DNA from: a bacterium | GTDB lineage: Bacteria > Bacillota > Sulfobacillia > UBA995 | Direction of reading: 5' to 3' | Assembly: GCA_031082145.1 (NCBI GenBank) | Contig: JAVHLP010000014.1 | Location: 1-43,882 of the forward strand | Length of the DNA stretch: 43,882 bases | In this document: positions 34,172-43,664 of the stretch, piece by piece | How the letters are laid out: the number at the start of each line of letters is the position of its first letter | Numbering within the stretch: position 1 is the stretch's first letter | The notes under the pieces: model-generated | Database searches by the model: none | What the model saw: only the letters and a program-made list of their open reading frames with translations | Told to the model about the DNA's origin: nothing | Position numbers and translations under genes: made by a program

Positions 34172-36652
34172 CTACAGCTTGAGCACAGTGGCCTCTGGCA
34201 AGAGGCGGGGCAGTTGTTCGTCCTTGCTCACCCAGATGATCTGCCGGGCCGTGGCCAGCTCGGCCAGGGCGGCGGCCGTGTTGGCGAGCCGGCAGCCATC
34301 ATAGTGCACGAACGCGTCATCCAGGATCAGCGGGAAGTCGTCGGTTCCGGCCAGGTACCCTGCCAGGGCAACGCGGAGGGCCAGGTAGAGTTGATCCCTG
34401 GTGCCGGTACTGAGGGAGCCGTCGGGGATGAACTGCCCCGTCTCGGGTGACCGGACCTTCACTGCCAGTTCACCGTCAAGAACCTCGATGGCCAGTTCCC
34501 GGTAGCGGTTGCCGGTGAACCGGGCCAGGAGTTCGCCTGCCCGGTCCTGCAGGGCCGGCGCGACCATGCGCTGGGCTTCTTCGGCAGCCTCGGCCAGCAT
34601 CTGGCAGGCGATCTCCAGTCCCTGGGCTTCGCGCTCCAGCCGCTCGATACTCTGGCGTTCGGAGTCGATGCGGGCCTGAACCTCCCAGGGGTCGCCCTCC
34701 GCCAGGTCGGCCCGGAGAACCCGGACTCGTTCCGCCAGGAGGTTCAGCGTCCTGTCGATCTCCGCCAGCCCGGCTCGCAACTCCTCCTGCCGGGCGGCGT
34801 ACTCCACGTACTCATGGGGCTTGATGTCGACCCGGAGCTCTTGCCGCAGGGAGTCCCGGATCGACTGGAGGGTGGCGACCTCTCCGGCCAAGGCCTCGGT
34901 ACGGCCCTGGATGGCTTCCGGGGTCTCCTGTCCCAGCAGACCGGCCATCTCCGCCCGCAGCTCACCTCGGGATGCCGTGAGTTCCCGGTGCCGCGCCACC
35001 AGCGACCGGGCTTCCTCCAGGCTCTCGACGCCCAGCCTTCCCAGCAGGCGGTCCAGTTGCCGGCGACGTCCGGCGATGGCCTGGACGAGGTCCTCCGCCC
35101 CGGACATCTCCAGGGCCAGGGCCAGAGCGTCCCGGGAGCGCTCGGCATCGCCGACCCGGGCCGCCAGCACCTGCAGTTGGCGGCTGCGCTCGCGGAGGTC
35201 GCCCAGTGAACTGCCGCCGGTCAGCCTGGCCAGGCGACCCTCCAATTCCGTCGCCTGACGGCGGTAGTGAGCGGCATCGCTCGCCAGAAGGTCTCGGTGC
35301 CGGATCTCCCCCATGGTCCTGAGGTATCCTCCCAGCAGCAAGCCAGCCAGCGCCGCTGCTGCCAGTGCCCCCCAGATCAGCGGCAACCGGCCGGCCAGCC
35401 AGCCCGAGGCCAGGGCAGCAGCCAGGGCCACCGTCAAGAGGAAGCCACGGAAGCACCAGTTGGCCAGCCGGGCCCTGGGTGCCAGCAGATCGGCTTGGGT
35501 CCGGCGGTCCTCGGCCTGGCGCAGGTGTTCTTCCCGCTCACGGATCAGCTCTTCCGCCCGGAGCAGGAGATTCTCGCCCAGCCCCTCCGGGTCCAGGGCG
35601 CCCAGTTCCTCGCGGAGGGCCTGCAGGTGGGTGGCGGTCTCGCGGGCCCTCTCCTCTCGCTCCCGGGTGCGCTCGTTCAGGACTTGGAGCTGCTGTTCGA
35701 GCCCGGCCAGGGATATCTCCAGGCCCTCCAGGCTCTCTCCCGTGCGCTCCCGCCAGGCGTCATAGCGGTGGGCCAGGGCCAGCCCGGCGAGTTCTTCCTC
35801 GACCGCGGTCAGCTTCCGCCCCAATCGCTGGTAGGCGGCCAAGCGACCAGCTTCCTTGTCGAGCTCCGCCTGCTTCTGCTCCAGCTTCCGGCTGGCTTCG
35901 GTCATCTGATCGTAGCCGTCGACTAGGGGGTCCAGGCGCCCCAACTCCACTATGACCGCCTCTCTCCGCGCCTGCAACTCCTGGCTCTGGGTCAAGGCCT
36001 CGTAGTAGCGGTCGGCTTTCCCCGCCGTCCTGTCTCTGGATTCCTGCCAGCGGCGAAGTCTTTCGCCGGCCTGGGCCAGCAAGCCAGGCTGGCGATCACC
36101 ACCCCGCACCAGCTCCTGCCGTCGCCGCTCCAGTTTCTTGATGGCCTCGCGGGCGGTGACGGCCGCTTCGCCCCCCGTGATCTTCTCCACCAGGGCCTGG
36201 CCCAGGGTCTTGCGGTCCAGCAAGGCCACCTCGGCCTGGCGAACCATGAAGGTGGAGGTGAACAGGGCCAGCGAGGGAACTCCGCTTTGGGCCAGGACGG
36301 CGCCAAGTTCGGACTCGTCCACGGGTAGCAGGCCGGAGGAAGTCTTGCGCCAGACCTGAGCCTGGCCGCCGGCCAGATCGCGGTGAACCAGGATCTCCTG
36401 GCCATCGCCGGTCGCCAGGGTGAGGGTGACGGCATAGGGCACCTGGGGCTGCCAGGGGAACCTGAGTTCCCGGAGCTCCCGGACCGTGGCGGCTCTTCCC
36501 CGGAGCCCGTAGAGGGCGGCCATGATGGCATCGACCAGGGTCGATTTCCCGGCCTCGTTGGGTCCCAGCACGAGCGTCAGACCGGGCCCGAAGGCGATCG
36601 AAGACCCCACCAGCTTGCCAAAACCATGGCATTCCGCCCGGAGCAGCCTCAA
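34172..36652 (-). CDS. yhaN: YhaN/SbcC-like AAA ATPase with coiled coils and membrane hairpin
   Basis: TTG 36652 overlaps the stop of the exonuclease gene; a longer frame up to 37174 runs inside that gene and is rejected. 826 residues. The N-terminus has Walker A GPNEAGKST (30-38). The middle is long Glu/Arg/Leu-rich coiled coil interrupted by two hydrophobic helices (FLLTVALAAALASGWLAG and WGALAAAALAGLLLGG). The C-terminus has the ABC signature LSTGTRDQL and Walker B LILDDAFVHYD. This is the YhaN type of SbcC/Rad50-like ATPase, distinguished by the internal membrane hairpin. With its nuclease partner it is thought to process DNA ends. Confidence 0.88.
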   Translation of the reverse strand: MRLLRAECHGFGKLVGSSIAFGPGLTLVLGPNEAGKSTLVDAIMAALYGLRGRAATVRELRELRFPWQPQVPYAVTLTLATGDGQEILVHRDLAGGQAQVWRKTSSGLLPVDESELGAVLAQSGVPSLALFTSTFMVRQAEVALLDRKTLGQALVEKITGGEAAVTAREAIKKLERRRQELVRGGDRQPGLLAQAGERLRRWQESRDRTAGKADRYYEALTQSQELQARREAVIVELGRLDPLVDGYDQMTEASRKLEQKQAELDKEAGRLAAYQRLGRKLTAVEEELAGLALAHRYDAWRERTGESLEGLEISLAGLEQQLQVLNERTREREERARETATHLQALREELGALDPEGLGENLLLRAEELIREREEHLRQAEDRRTQADLLAPRARLANWCFRGFLLTVALAAALASGWLAGRLPLIWGALAAAALAGLLLGGYLRTMGEIRHRDLLASDAAHYRRQATELEGRLARLTGGSSLGDLRERSRQLQVLAARVGDAERSRDALALALEMSGAEDLVQAIAGRRRQLDRLLGRLGVESLEEARSLVARHRELTASRGELRAEMAGLLGQETPEAIQGRTEALAGEVATLQSIRDSLRQELRVDIKPHEYVEYAARQEELRAGLAEIDRTLNLLAERVRVLRADLAEGDPWEVQARIDSERQSIERLEREAQGLEIACQMLAEAAEEAQRMVAPALQDRAGELLARFTGNRYRELAIEVLDGELAVKVRSPETGQFIPDGSLSTGTRDQLYLALRVALAGYLAGTDDFPLILDDAFVHYDGCRLANTAAALAELATARQIIWVSKDEQLPRLLPEATVLKL

Positions 36653-37773
36653 CGGAGGTCCTCCCCCCGCAGGGCGGCCAGACCGTACTTGGTGGCCAGG
36701 TTCAGGGCTTCGCGGTCGGGGGCGTCCTCCGGCAGGCCCTCCAGACGCTGGGCCAGCCGGGCCAGGAAGAGTCCGGTGATGGTGGACTGGGGGCGGTCGG
36801 AAGGAGCCGGTCGGGTTCGGTCCTCCACTTTGAGGTGGAAGAAACGGCCCCGGTAGGCCGCCTCCAGGCGATCGGGATGAACCAGGCCGTCCCCGGGGAC
36901 GGTTCCTTCCAGGACTACCCTCACCATGGCCTGTTCGTCGGCGACCGCTTCCAGTTCGGCGATCAAGTCCTCCAGGGGGGCCGTGGCGGGGTTGAACTCG
37001 ATCTCGAGGTAGGGCCGATCCTCCAGGACCAGCGGTTCCACTTCGGCCGCCGGGGCCCCGGGCTTGAACCTGACCAGGAGCGCTTTTCGCTCGGGGAGAT
37101 TGGACCAATCCAGCCGGACCGGCGAACCTGGGTAGCATGCCGGCGGCCCTCCCCGTGGCGTGACGTCGCGCCAATTGTGGTGGTGTCCCAGGGCCACGTA
37201 ATGGGCCTGGGTGTCCACCAGGTCCTGGGGCAGCACCGGCGCGTAGTCTCCCTCCGGCAAGGTGAAGCCCGAGTAGGCGCCGTGGTGTGCCACTACCCGG
37301 AAGCCCTCGCCGGGGGTGGGAGGGAATCGCCGGGCGAAATCCCGCAGTTGACGGCGGCGCCGGGCGGCGGCCAGGAAGGGAAGACCGTGGACGGTCAGCC
37401 CCTCGACCGGGCTGAAAGCGGTGAACTCGTCCCCGCCGAATACGTGGCAGTTGGGGGGAAAGACGTCCTCCCGGTAAGGGCTGCGAGGGTCCTCGCCGGG
37501 ATCGTGGTTCCCCGGCACCAGCAGGATGGGCAGGCCCGCCGAACGGAACAAGGCTGAGACCTGGGCCACCGTTTCCCGCGAGAGGCAGTCGAGGTCAAAG
37601 AGGTCGCCCACGACCAGCAAGGCGTCCACCCGGTGATCTCCGGCTAACTGGACGACGCGACGGAGCCCGGCGAAGATCTCCGCTCGCCGCTCGACCCGCC
37701 GTTCGTAAGGGAGGCCGCCCAGGAGACAATCGAGATGCAGGTCGGCCGTGTGCAGGATCCGAATCTCCCGCAA
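36649..37773 (-). CDS. yhaO: YhaO/SbcD-like metallophosphoesterase exonuclease
   Basis: TTG 37773 with GAGGAG upstream on the minus strand; 374 residues. The metallophosphoesterase core is complete: HTADLHLD (D-x-H), VVGDLFD (G-D), LVPGNHDP (GNHD), VAHHGAY (H) and YVALGHHHN (GHxH). These bind the two metal ions of Mre11/SbcD-type nucleases. The C-terminal 130 residues form the usual capping and partner-binding region. It overlaps the ATPase gene by four bases, as Mre11-Rad50-like pairs often do. The pair probably trims DNA ends or hairpins in repair. Confidence 0.92.
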   Translation of the reverse strand: MREIRILHTADLHLDCLLGGLPYERRVERRAEIFAGLRRVVQLAGDHRVDALLVVGDLFDLDCLSRETVAQVSALFRSAGLPILLVPGNHDPGEDPRSPYREDVFPPNCHVFGGDEFTAFSPVEGLTVHGLPFLAAARRRRQLRDFARRFPPTPGEGFRVVAHHGAYSGFTLPEGDYAPVLPQDLVDTQAHYVALGHHHNWRDVTPRGGPPACYPGSPVRLDWSNLPERKALLVRFKPGAPAAEVEPLVLEDRPYLEIEFNPATAPLEDLIAELEAVADEQAMVRVVLEGTVPGDGLVHPDRLEAAYRGRFFHLKVEDRTRPAPSDRPQSTITGLFLARLAQRLEGLPEDAPDREALNLATKYGLAALRGEDLR

Positions 37774-37896
37774 GCTACCGACTCCTCAGCCGGGTAGAAT
37801 GCTGGAAATGCTTCTCCATGCCGGTCTGCCATCCCTCCCCGCATCAGCCCTCCCTGCCGTGGGTAACCTAGGCGCCGAGTTCGGGAGGAGCGGCCC

Positions 37897-39540
37897 CTGC
37901 CCAAGATCACCCTGGTCGAACCGAAAGCCCCCGATTACCACGTGTTCAGCACGGTGAGGCTGCCCCGGCTGGGTCTTATCGGACTGGCTACCACGCTGCG
38001 GCAGGCGGGCTTGGACGCCCGGGTCTGGTGCCAGAGCTTCGGCGAAGTGCCCGCCGCCGAACTGCTCGCCTCCGATCTGGTGGGTATCAGCGTCACCACC
38101 TCCACTTCCCCCGAAGCCTACCGCCTGGCGCGATTGCTACGGCACCGGGGAGTCCGCGTGGTGCTGGGCGGTCCCCATGTCACCTTCCTCCCCGAGGAGG
38201 GGCTGGCTGTCACCGACCTGGTGTTGCGCGGTGAAGCCGACGAGACCTTCCCCGCCCTGGTGCGCTGCCTGCTCTCCGGGGACGACCACCGGGCGACTCC
38301 CGGGCTCTCGTACCGTGAAGGCAACCGGGTCGTCCACAACCCTCTTCCTCCCCCGGTCGATCTTGAGCGGCTGCCCCCGCCAGACCTGGGAGTGCTCGCC
38401 GGCGCCGACCGGCTGAACCTGTACCCGGTCATCACCTCCCGGGGCTGTCCCCACGGATGCACCTTCTGCGCGGTGACGGCCCTGTTTGGCCGGCGCTACC
38501 GCTTCCGGCGGGCCGGCCAGGTGGTCGACGAACTGGAGGCCCACCGGCGGCGACGCGTCTTCTTCTACGACGACAACTTCACCGCCTCGCCTGCCCGTAC
38601 CCGGGAAATGCTTGAGCTCATGCTGGCCCGGAGAACCGTGCCGAGGGCCTGGATGGCCCAACTCCGGGTAGAGGCGGCGCGGGATCGGGAGCTCCTGCGG
38701 TTGATGGCCCGGACCAACTGCCGCCTGGTCCACGTGGGTTTCGAGTCCATCAACCCGAAGACCCTCCGGGCACTCCAGAAGGGGCAAGCGGTTGAGGACA
38801 TCCGCCACTGCATCCGGGCCCTGCACGAGCATGGAATTGCGGTTCATGGCATGTTCATGCTGGGCAGTGACGACGATACGGTTCAGACGGTGGACGATAC
38901 GGCCACTTTCGCGCTGGAAGAAGGTATCGACACGGCTCAGTTCCTGGTGCTCACGCCCATCCCCGGGACCCGGCTCTTCACGGACCTCGAGCGGCAAGGC
39001 CGGATCCTGACCCGGGACTGGGCGCGTTACGACGGCCATCACGTGGTCCACCGGCCCGCCCGCATGGCCCCCGAGGAGCTGCAGCTTGCGGTCATCAGAG
39101 CTTTCTCCTCCTTCTACGGTCTTCTCCCGATCATCCAGGACCTCCTGGCCGGGCGGCTATCCACGGCAGGCTACAAGCTGGCCGGCAGCCACATCCTACG
39201 TCGCTGGCTAGCCCATCACCCCGACCCGGCGGGGGCCGTGATGGACCGCCAGGCCCGCTCCTACCGGCTGGAGGGCCTGCTGGACCGCACGGCGCTGCGG
39301 CGGCTGGCCGGGGACCTCAGGACATCCCTGGGCCTCGGGTACCGCAGCGTGGACGTTCACCTGGCAGGACTCGAACTGCGCTCCGAGGGGATGTTCCGCC
39401 GTCTCGTCCGGTTCCTGGACGGGTTGGCCGCCCGGCCCGGTGTATCCGTCAGGGTGATCGGCGTCTCCGGGCGGCTGGATGAGATCATCGCCGGAACCCT
39501 GAGGAACCTGCCCCGTTTCGACTGCGTTGGGCCCGGCTGA
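37897..39540 (+). CDS. B12-binding-domain radical SAM protein, probable CTG start
   Basis: The protein keeps the radical SAM motif CPHGCTFC (Cys184, Cys188, Cys191 counted from 37897). It has a cobalamin-binding-like N-terminal Rossmann domain (DLVGISVTTST, VVLGGPHVTFLPEE, DLVLRGEADETFP). It resembles YgiQ/BchE-type radical SAM enzymes of unknown substrate. The only frame upstream of GTG 37942 contains the family-like peptide KITLVEPKAPDYHVFS and then an in-frame stop at 37864, with no ATG, GTG or TTG between. CTG 37897 lies six bases after GGGAGGAG and is the best start, giving 547 residues. GTG 37942 has no binding site. It is divergent from yhaO. Confidence 0.85.
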   Translation: MPKITLVEPKAPDYHVFSTVRLPRLGLIGLATTLRQAGLDARVWCQSFGEVPAAELLASDLVGISVTTSTSPEAYRLARLLRHRGVRVVLGGPHVTFLPEEGLAVTDLVLRGEADETFPALVRCLLSGDDHRATPGLSYREGNRVVHNPLPPPVDLERLPPPDLGVLAGADRLNLYPVITSRGCPHGCTFCAVTALFGRRYRFRRAGQVVDELEAHRRRRVFFYDDNFTASPARTREMLELMLARRTVPRAWMAQLRVEAARDRELLRLMARTNCRLVHVGFESINPKTLRALQKGQAVEDIRHCIRALHEHGIAVHGMFMLGSDDDTVQTVDDTATFALEEGIDTAQFLVLTPIPGTRLFTDLERQGRILTRDWARYDGHHVVHRPARMAPEELQLAVIRAFSSFYGLLPIIQDLLAGRLSTAGYKLAGSHILRRWLAHHPDPAGAVMDRQARSYRLEGLLDRTALRRLAGDLRTSLGLGYRSVDVHLAGLELRSEGMFRRLVRFLDGLAARPGVSVRVIGVSGRLDEIIAGTLRNLPRFDCVGPG

Positions 39541-39602
39541 ACCCTCCCGGCAGGAAATGGCCCTGGGTGCAGGGAATGGCCACTTCCCCGGAGGTGGTTT
39601 CC

Positions 39603-41594
39603 TTGACCCGCCTGGCTCCGGAGGAGTACCTGTCGCTTCAACCCCTGGGTGATCCCCAGCTCAGTCCCGATGGCTCCCAGGTGGCGTACGTTCGCGAGTA
39701 TGTCGATCACAAACGGGACGCGATCTGCACCGACATCTGGCTGGTCAACACGGAGGGGGGAGAACCCCGCCAGCTGACCGCCGCGGGCGCCCTCGACCGA
39801 TTGCCTCGCTGGTCTCCCGATGGCCGCCGGCTCGCCTTCCTGTCCAACCGGGGCGGGACCAACCAGGTGTGGCTGATCGGCGTGGCCGGGGGTGAGGCAA
39901 GGGTCATCGCCACCAAGGAGCAGCCCCATTCGGCTCCCCTCTGGTCTCCGGATGGGACCCAGATCGGCTTTGTAGCCGCCGTGGGGGCCGAAGACCAGGA
40001 CCCGGCCTATCCCGGCGCTCCCCCGGGGGAAGACTGCCGGGACGGCGGGCCCCGGATCGTCGCCGTTCCCCACCACAAGTTGGACGGGGCGGGTTTCTTC
40101 GGGTGCCGCTGGGGACATGTCTTCGTCGTTCCGGCCGAGCCCGGGGAGGCGACGGCGCGGCAGGTGACCTCCGGCCGCTTCAGCCACCAGGCTTTCGCCT
40201 GGTCGCCGGATGGCGGCCGGCTGGCCTGCGTCGTCTGCCGGAATCGGCCCGGCGACAATCCCGCGTGGGATCCGCAACTGTGGATATACCAGGTGGAGAG
40301 CGGCGAGGCGCTGCCCCTGCTGGAAGGGGAGTACTGCGGGCAGGCGCCTGCCTGGTCGCCCGACGGGTCGGCCCTCGCCTTCATCGGGACCATGGGCCGT
40401 TTCGCCTGGAACTCGAGCAACTACCGCGTCTACCTGGCAGATCTATCCGGCGGCCTGCCCGCTTCGCCCGGCCGCATCCGCGATCTCACCGCCGGCCTCG
40501 ACCGGCCTGCCGGGATGGCCGTCCCCTCCGACACCCGTCACCTGACCGCCGAGCCGCTCGGGCCGCTGGTGTGGCCGGCCGACGGCGATCGGCTCTACTT
40601 CACGGCCATGGGCGACGGAGCCAGCCATCTCTACGTGGCCCGGCCGGGGGAGGCGCCCCATCGTCTGACGTCCGGAGCACGGCGAGTTGTGGCCGGAGGG
40701 AGCGCCGCGGCTGGTAGCCGGCTGGCCTATCTGGCGGGGGATGCCACGCGTCCCGAGGAGGTATTCGCGTGGGATCAGGCGCGGGAGGTTCAGCTCACCC
40801 GGATCAACACCGCCTTGGCGGACAAGTATGCCTGGAGGGATCCCGAGCGGCTGGAGATCCGAGGTCCGGACGGCTGGGCGATCGAGGGCTGGCTCTTGCG
40901 GCCGGAGGGAGCGGGGCCTCATCCGCTGGTACTGTCCGTTCACGGGGGACCCGCCAGCATGTACGGCTACGGGTTCGCATTCCTGTTCCAGTGCCTGGCT
41001 CTCAACGGGTTTGCCGTTCTCTACGTGAACCCTCGCGGCAGCCAGGGTTATGGCGACCGTTTCGCGGGAGCGGTGGTGGGAGACTGGGGCGGCAAGGATC
41101 ACGAGGACCTCCTGGCGGCGGTGGACCACGTGGTGGAGGCGGGTGTGGCCGATCCCCATCGACTGGGAGTAACCGGTTGGAGCTATGGGGGCTACATGAC
41201 CTGCTGGCTGATCACCCGGACCGACCGCTTCCGGGCGGCCGTGGCCGGCGCCCCGGTGACCAACCTGCTCAGTATGTACGGGCAGGCCGACGTCGGCCCG
41301 GGCCTGGTCGAGTTCTTCCGGGGCGGCCGGCCCTGGGAGGAGCCCGACCGGCTCTCGGAGCGCTCTCCCGTGCGCTACGCCGACCGCGTGAACACACCCC
41401 TGTTGCTGTTGCACGGTGAGAGCGACCTCCGCTGCCCGATAGGCCAATCGGAGGAGATGTTCGCCGCCCTGCAGCGACTGGGGCGCACTTGCGTGATGGT
41501 GCGTTATCCGGGGGAGTCGCACCGGGTGGGGAGGCGCCTCAACCCCGATCGGATCCGGCGCACACTGGCTTGGTTCCAGCACTACCTGGGATGA
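39603..41594 (+). CDS. S9-family prolyl oligopeptidase/acylaminoacyl peptidase
   Basis: TTG 39603 is chosen because GGAGGTGG lies at 39590-39597; ATG 39576 is an alternative adding nine residues. The 663-residue protein has an N-terminal beta-propeller with repeated LSPDGSQVAYV and WSPDGRRLAFLSN blades. The C-terminal alpha/beta hydrolase has the full triad: Ser527 in GWSYGGYM, Asp608 in HGESDLRCP and His640 in PGESHRV. No signal peptide, so cytoplasmic. Such enzymes remove acylated residues or cut short peptides. Not functionally linked to its neighbours as far as I can see. Confidence 0.93.
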   Translation: MTRLAPEEYLSLQPLGDPQLSPDGSQVAYVREYVDHKRDAICTDIWLVNTEGGEPRQLTAAGALDRLPRWSPDGRRLAFLSNRGGTNQVWLIGVAGGEARVIATKEQPHSAPLWSPDGTQIGFVAAVGAEDQDPAYPGAPPGEDCRDGGPRIVAVPHHKLDGAGFFGCRWGHVFVVPAEPGEATARQVTSGRFSHQAFAWSPDGGRLACVVCRNRPGDNPAWDPQLWIYQVESGEALPLLEGEYCGQAPAWSPDGSALAFIGTMGRFAWNSSNYRVYLADLSGGLPASPGRIRDLTAGLDRPAGMAVPSDTRHLTAEPLGPLVWPADGDRLYFTAMGDGASHLYVARPGEAPHRLTSGARRVVAGGSAAAGSRLAYLAGDATRPEEVFAWDQAREVQLTRINTALADKYAWRDPERLEIRGPDGWAIEGWLLRPEGAGPHPLVLSVHGGPASMYGYGFAFLFQCLALNGFAVLYVNPRGSQGYGDRFAGAVVGDWGGKDHEDLLAAVDHVVEAGVADPHRLGVTGWSYGGYMTCWLITRTDRFRAAVAGAPVTNLLSMYGQADVGPGLVEFFRGGRPWEEPDRLSERSPVRYADRVNTPLLLLHGESDLRCPIGQSEEMFAALQRLGRTCVMVRYPGESHRVGRRLNPDRIRRTLAWFQHYLG

Positions 41595-41678
41595 CGGGCC
41601 CGGCGAGGTAGCAGGGCGCCCGCCCTCCGGTGCCGAAGTTGGGGGACACTCATAACGGGCGGCGAGGTGGAAGGGATC

Positions 41679-42623
41679 GTGCCCGCGAACTTGACTCCGG
41701 AGTACCGGGAGGCCGAGCAGCGTTTCCGGGAGGCCCAGACCCCGGAGGACAAGCTGACCGCCTTGGAGGATATGCTGCGGGTCATCCCCAAGCACAAGGG
41801 CACCGAGAAGATGCAGGCCGACATCAAGCGCCGCATCGCCCGCCTCAGGGCGGAGGCGGCCCGCCGGCCTTCAGCGGCCCGGCAGCGTACCGGCCGCCAT
41901 GTCCGTCGCGAGGGGGCCGGCCAGGCGGTCTTGGCCGGGCCGCCCAACAGCGGCAAGTCGGCCCTGCTGGCCGCGCTCACCAATGCCCAACCGGAGGTTG
42001 CCGGCTATCCGTTCACCACCCGGGAGCCTCAACCCGGTATGATGCCTTTCGAGAACGTACAGGTGCAGTTGGTCGACCTGCCTCCGTTGGCCCGCGGCCT
42101 CACCCCGCCGTGGGTCCTGGGGCTGATCCGGGCGGCCGACCTCACGCTGTTGGTGCTCGACCTCGGTGACGACGACATCCTGGCCCAGGCCGAGGAGACG
42201 CTGGAACTCCTCCGCGACGGCAGGGCAGACCTGTCCCGAGGTCTGGTGGTGGCCACCAAGGCCGATCGGCCGGGAGCGGCCGAACGCCTGATCTTGCTGG
42301 AGGATCTGCTGGGCGATCAGCTTCCCATCATCTCCGTGTCGGCCGAGCGGGGCGACCGCCTGGAGGATCTTCGGCGAAGGGTGTTCGAATCCCTCGGCGT
42401 GATCCGGGTATACACCAAGGCGCCGGGCAAGAAGCCCGACCTCACTGCACCCTTCGTGCTTCCCCGGGGAACCACCCTGGTTGGGGCGGCGGCGGTCGTG
42501 CACAAGGATTTCGCCCGCGATCTGAAGTTCGCACGGGTATGGGGGGCCACGACCTTCGAGGGCCAGATGGTGCAGCGGGATCATGTGCTCCAGGATGGCG
42601 ACGTGGTGGAATTCCGGGTCTAG
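41679..42623 (+). CDS. DRG/OBG-like GTPase with C-terminal TGS domain
   Basis: GTG 41679 is preferred over GTG 41667 because it gives the family-like N-terminus PANLTPEYREAEQRF and lies a proper distance from GAGGTGG. 314 residues. An N-terminal helical region with PKHKGTEKMQADIKRR precedes the G domain: G1 GPPNSGKSA, G2 in YPFTT, G3 DLPP, G4 TKAD, G5 SVSA. The TGS domain follows (VYTKAPGKKPDLTAPFVLP ... LQDGDVVEF). It matches the short bacterial relatives of eukaryotic/archaeal DRG proteins, which associate with translation. The specific role in bacteria is not established. Confidence 0.9.
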   Translation: MPANLTPEYREAEQRFREAQTPEDKLTALEDMLRVIPKHKGTEKMQADIKRRIARLRAEAARRPSAARQRTGRHVRREGAGQAVLAGPPNSGKSALLAALTNAQPEVAGYPFTTREPQPGMMPFENVQVQLVDLPPLARGLTPPWVLGLIRAADLTLLVLDLGDDDILAQAEETLELLRDGRADLSRGLVVATKADRPGAAERLILLEDLLGDQLPIISVSAERGDRLEDLRRRVFESLGVIRVYTKAPGKKPDLTAPFVLPRGTTLVGAAAVVHKDFARDLKFARVWGATTFEGQMVQRDHVLQDGDVVEFRV

Positions 42624-42738
42624 AGGACCAGGATCTCCCGGAGTCGTGAAGTTAATGTAAACAAAACGCCGGCGGCAGGAAGGCATCCTTCATCCCGAGA
42701 AGGGTAACAGCCATTCGCATGTCCTGAGGAGGTAGGCA

Positions 42739-43662
42739 ATGAAGGTGGCCAAGGTGGCCGCAACAGCTGTACACAGGGCGATTCCCTTCCGGCTGCTGGC
42801 GGCGGCGCTGGCGGCGGTGCTCATCCTGGGAGGAGCGGGAGGGCTTCTTCTATGGTGGCGGTCATCCCAGACGGTGGCCGTCGTCAACGGCCAGAGGATC
42901 ACCCGCGCCCAGCTTTTTGACACCATGTACGCCCGGGCGGGCCGGGACGCCCTTGACGAGCTGGTGCTCAAGGCGCTGGTGGACCAGGCGGCCCGCAAGG
43001 CGGGCGTGACCGCAAGTGACGCTCAGATCCAGGAGCGCGTACAGGAACTGGTGACGCGTTTCGGCGGCGAGGAAGCCTTCGAGTCCGCTCTGTTGTACTA
43101 CGGCCTGACCCGGGCGGCGCTGGAAGATGACATCCGGCTCCAAGTCCTGGCGGAGGCTGTGGTGATGCAGGATGTCACCTTCAACGAGTCCGAGCTGCGG
43201 GCCATCTATGAGGTCAACCCCGATCGCTTCGGCCTGCCCGAGCGCGTCAGGGCCAGCCATATCCTCGTGGATACGGAAGCTGAGGCGCAGGACATCCTGA
43301 GCCGGCTGCGGGAGGGGGCGGATTTCGCCGCCCTCGCCGTCGAGTTCTCGCTGGATGGACAATCCGCCGTGAACGGTGGCGACCTCGGTTTCTTCGCGTT
43401 CGACGATATGCTCGAGGAGTTCTCCGCCGTCGCCTTCTCGCTGAACCCCGGCGAGCTCAGCGGAGTGGTGCCTAGCTTGTACGGTCACCACGTGATCCTG
43501 GTGACCGGCCGGGAACCTGCCCAGGTACTCGGATTCGAAGAAGTGCGGGACGAGGTGCTCCGGGAGGCCTACCGGACGACAGCCGAGGAAGCCCTGCCGG
43601 ACTGGATGAGTGCCCTGCGGTACTCGGCCGATATTCAGTACCGGCTTCCCGGCAGCCGTTAG
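42739..43662 (+). CDS. PrsA/SurA-like peptidyl-prolyl isomerase foldase
   Basis: ATG 42739 with GAGGAGG upstream; 307 residues. One hydrophobic N-terminal segment (about 19-40) acts as membrane anchor or uncleaved signal; no lipobox Cys is present, unlike Bacillus PrsA. A SurA/PrsA-type N-terminal chaperone region (VAVVNGQRITRAQLFD) is followed by a parvulin domain (ASHILVDTEAEAQDIL, FAALAVEFSLD, GGDLGFF, GHHVILVTGR). It should help fold exported proteins outside the membrane. The 115-base upstream gap contains an AT-richer patch (42649-42668) that may hold its promoter. Confidence 0.9.
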   Translation: MKVAKVAATAVHRAIPFRLLAAALAAVLILGGAGGLLLWWRSSQTVAVVNGQRITRAQLFDTMYARAGRDALDELVLKALVDQAARKAGVTASDAQIQERVQELVTRFGGEEAFESALLYYGLTRAALEDDIRLQVLAEAVVMQDVTFNESELRAIYEVNPDRFGLPERVRASHILVDTEAEAQDILSRLREGADFAALAVEFSLDGQSAVNGGDLGFFAFDDMLEEFSAVAFSLNPGELSGVVPSLYGHHVILVTGREPAQVLGFEEVRDEVLREAYRTTAEEALPDWMSALRYSADIQYRLPGSR

Positions 43663-43664
43663 GC

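Noticed and set aside
36653-37174. N-terminal extension of the YhaN-like ATPase
   Set aside because: The extra codons lie inside yhaO in another frame and are low-complexity Gly/Pro/Arg. The ATPase fold begins properly at TTG 36652, which overlaps the yhaO stop.
41611-41630. Short inverted repeat AGGGCG-CC-CGCCCT after the S9 peptidase gene
   Set aside because: The stem is six pairs with a two-base loop and no T-tract; too weak to call a terminator.
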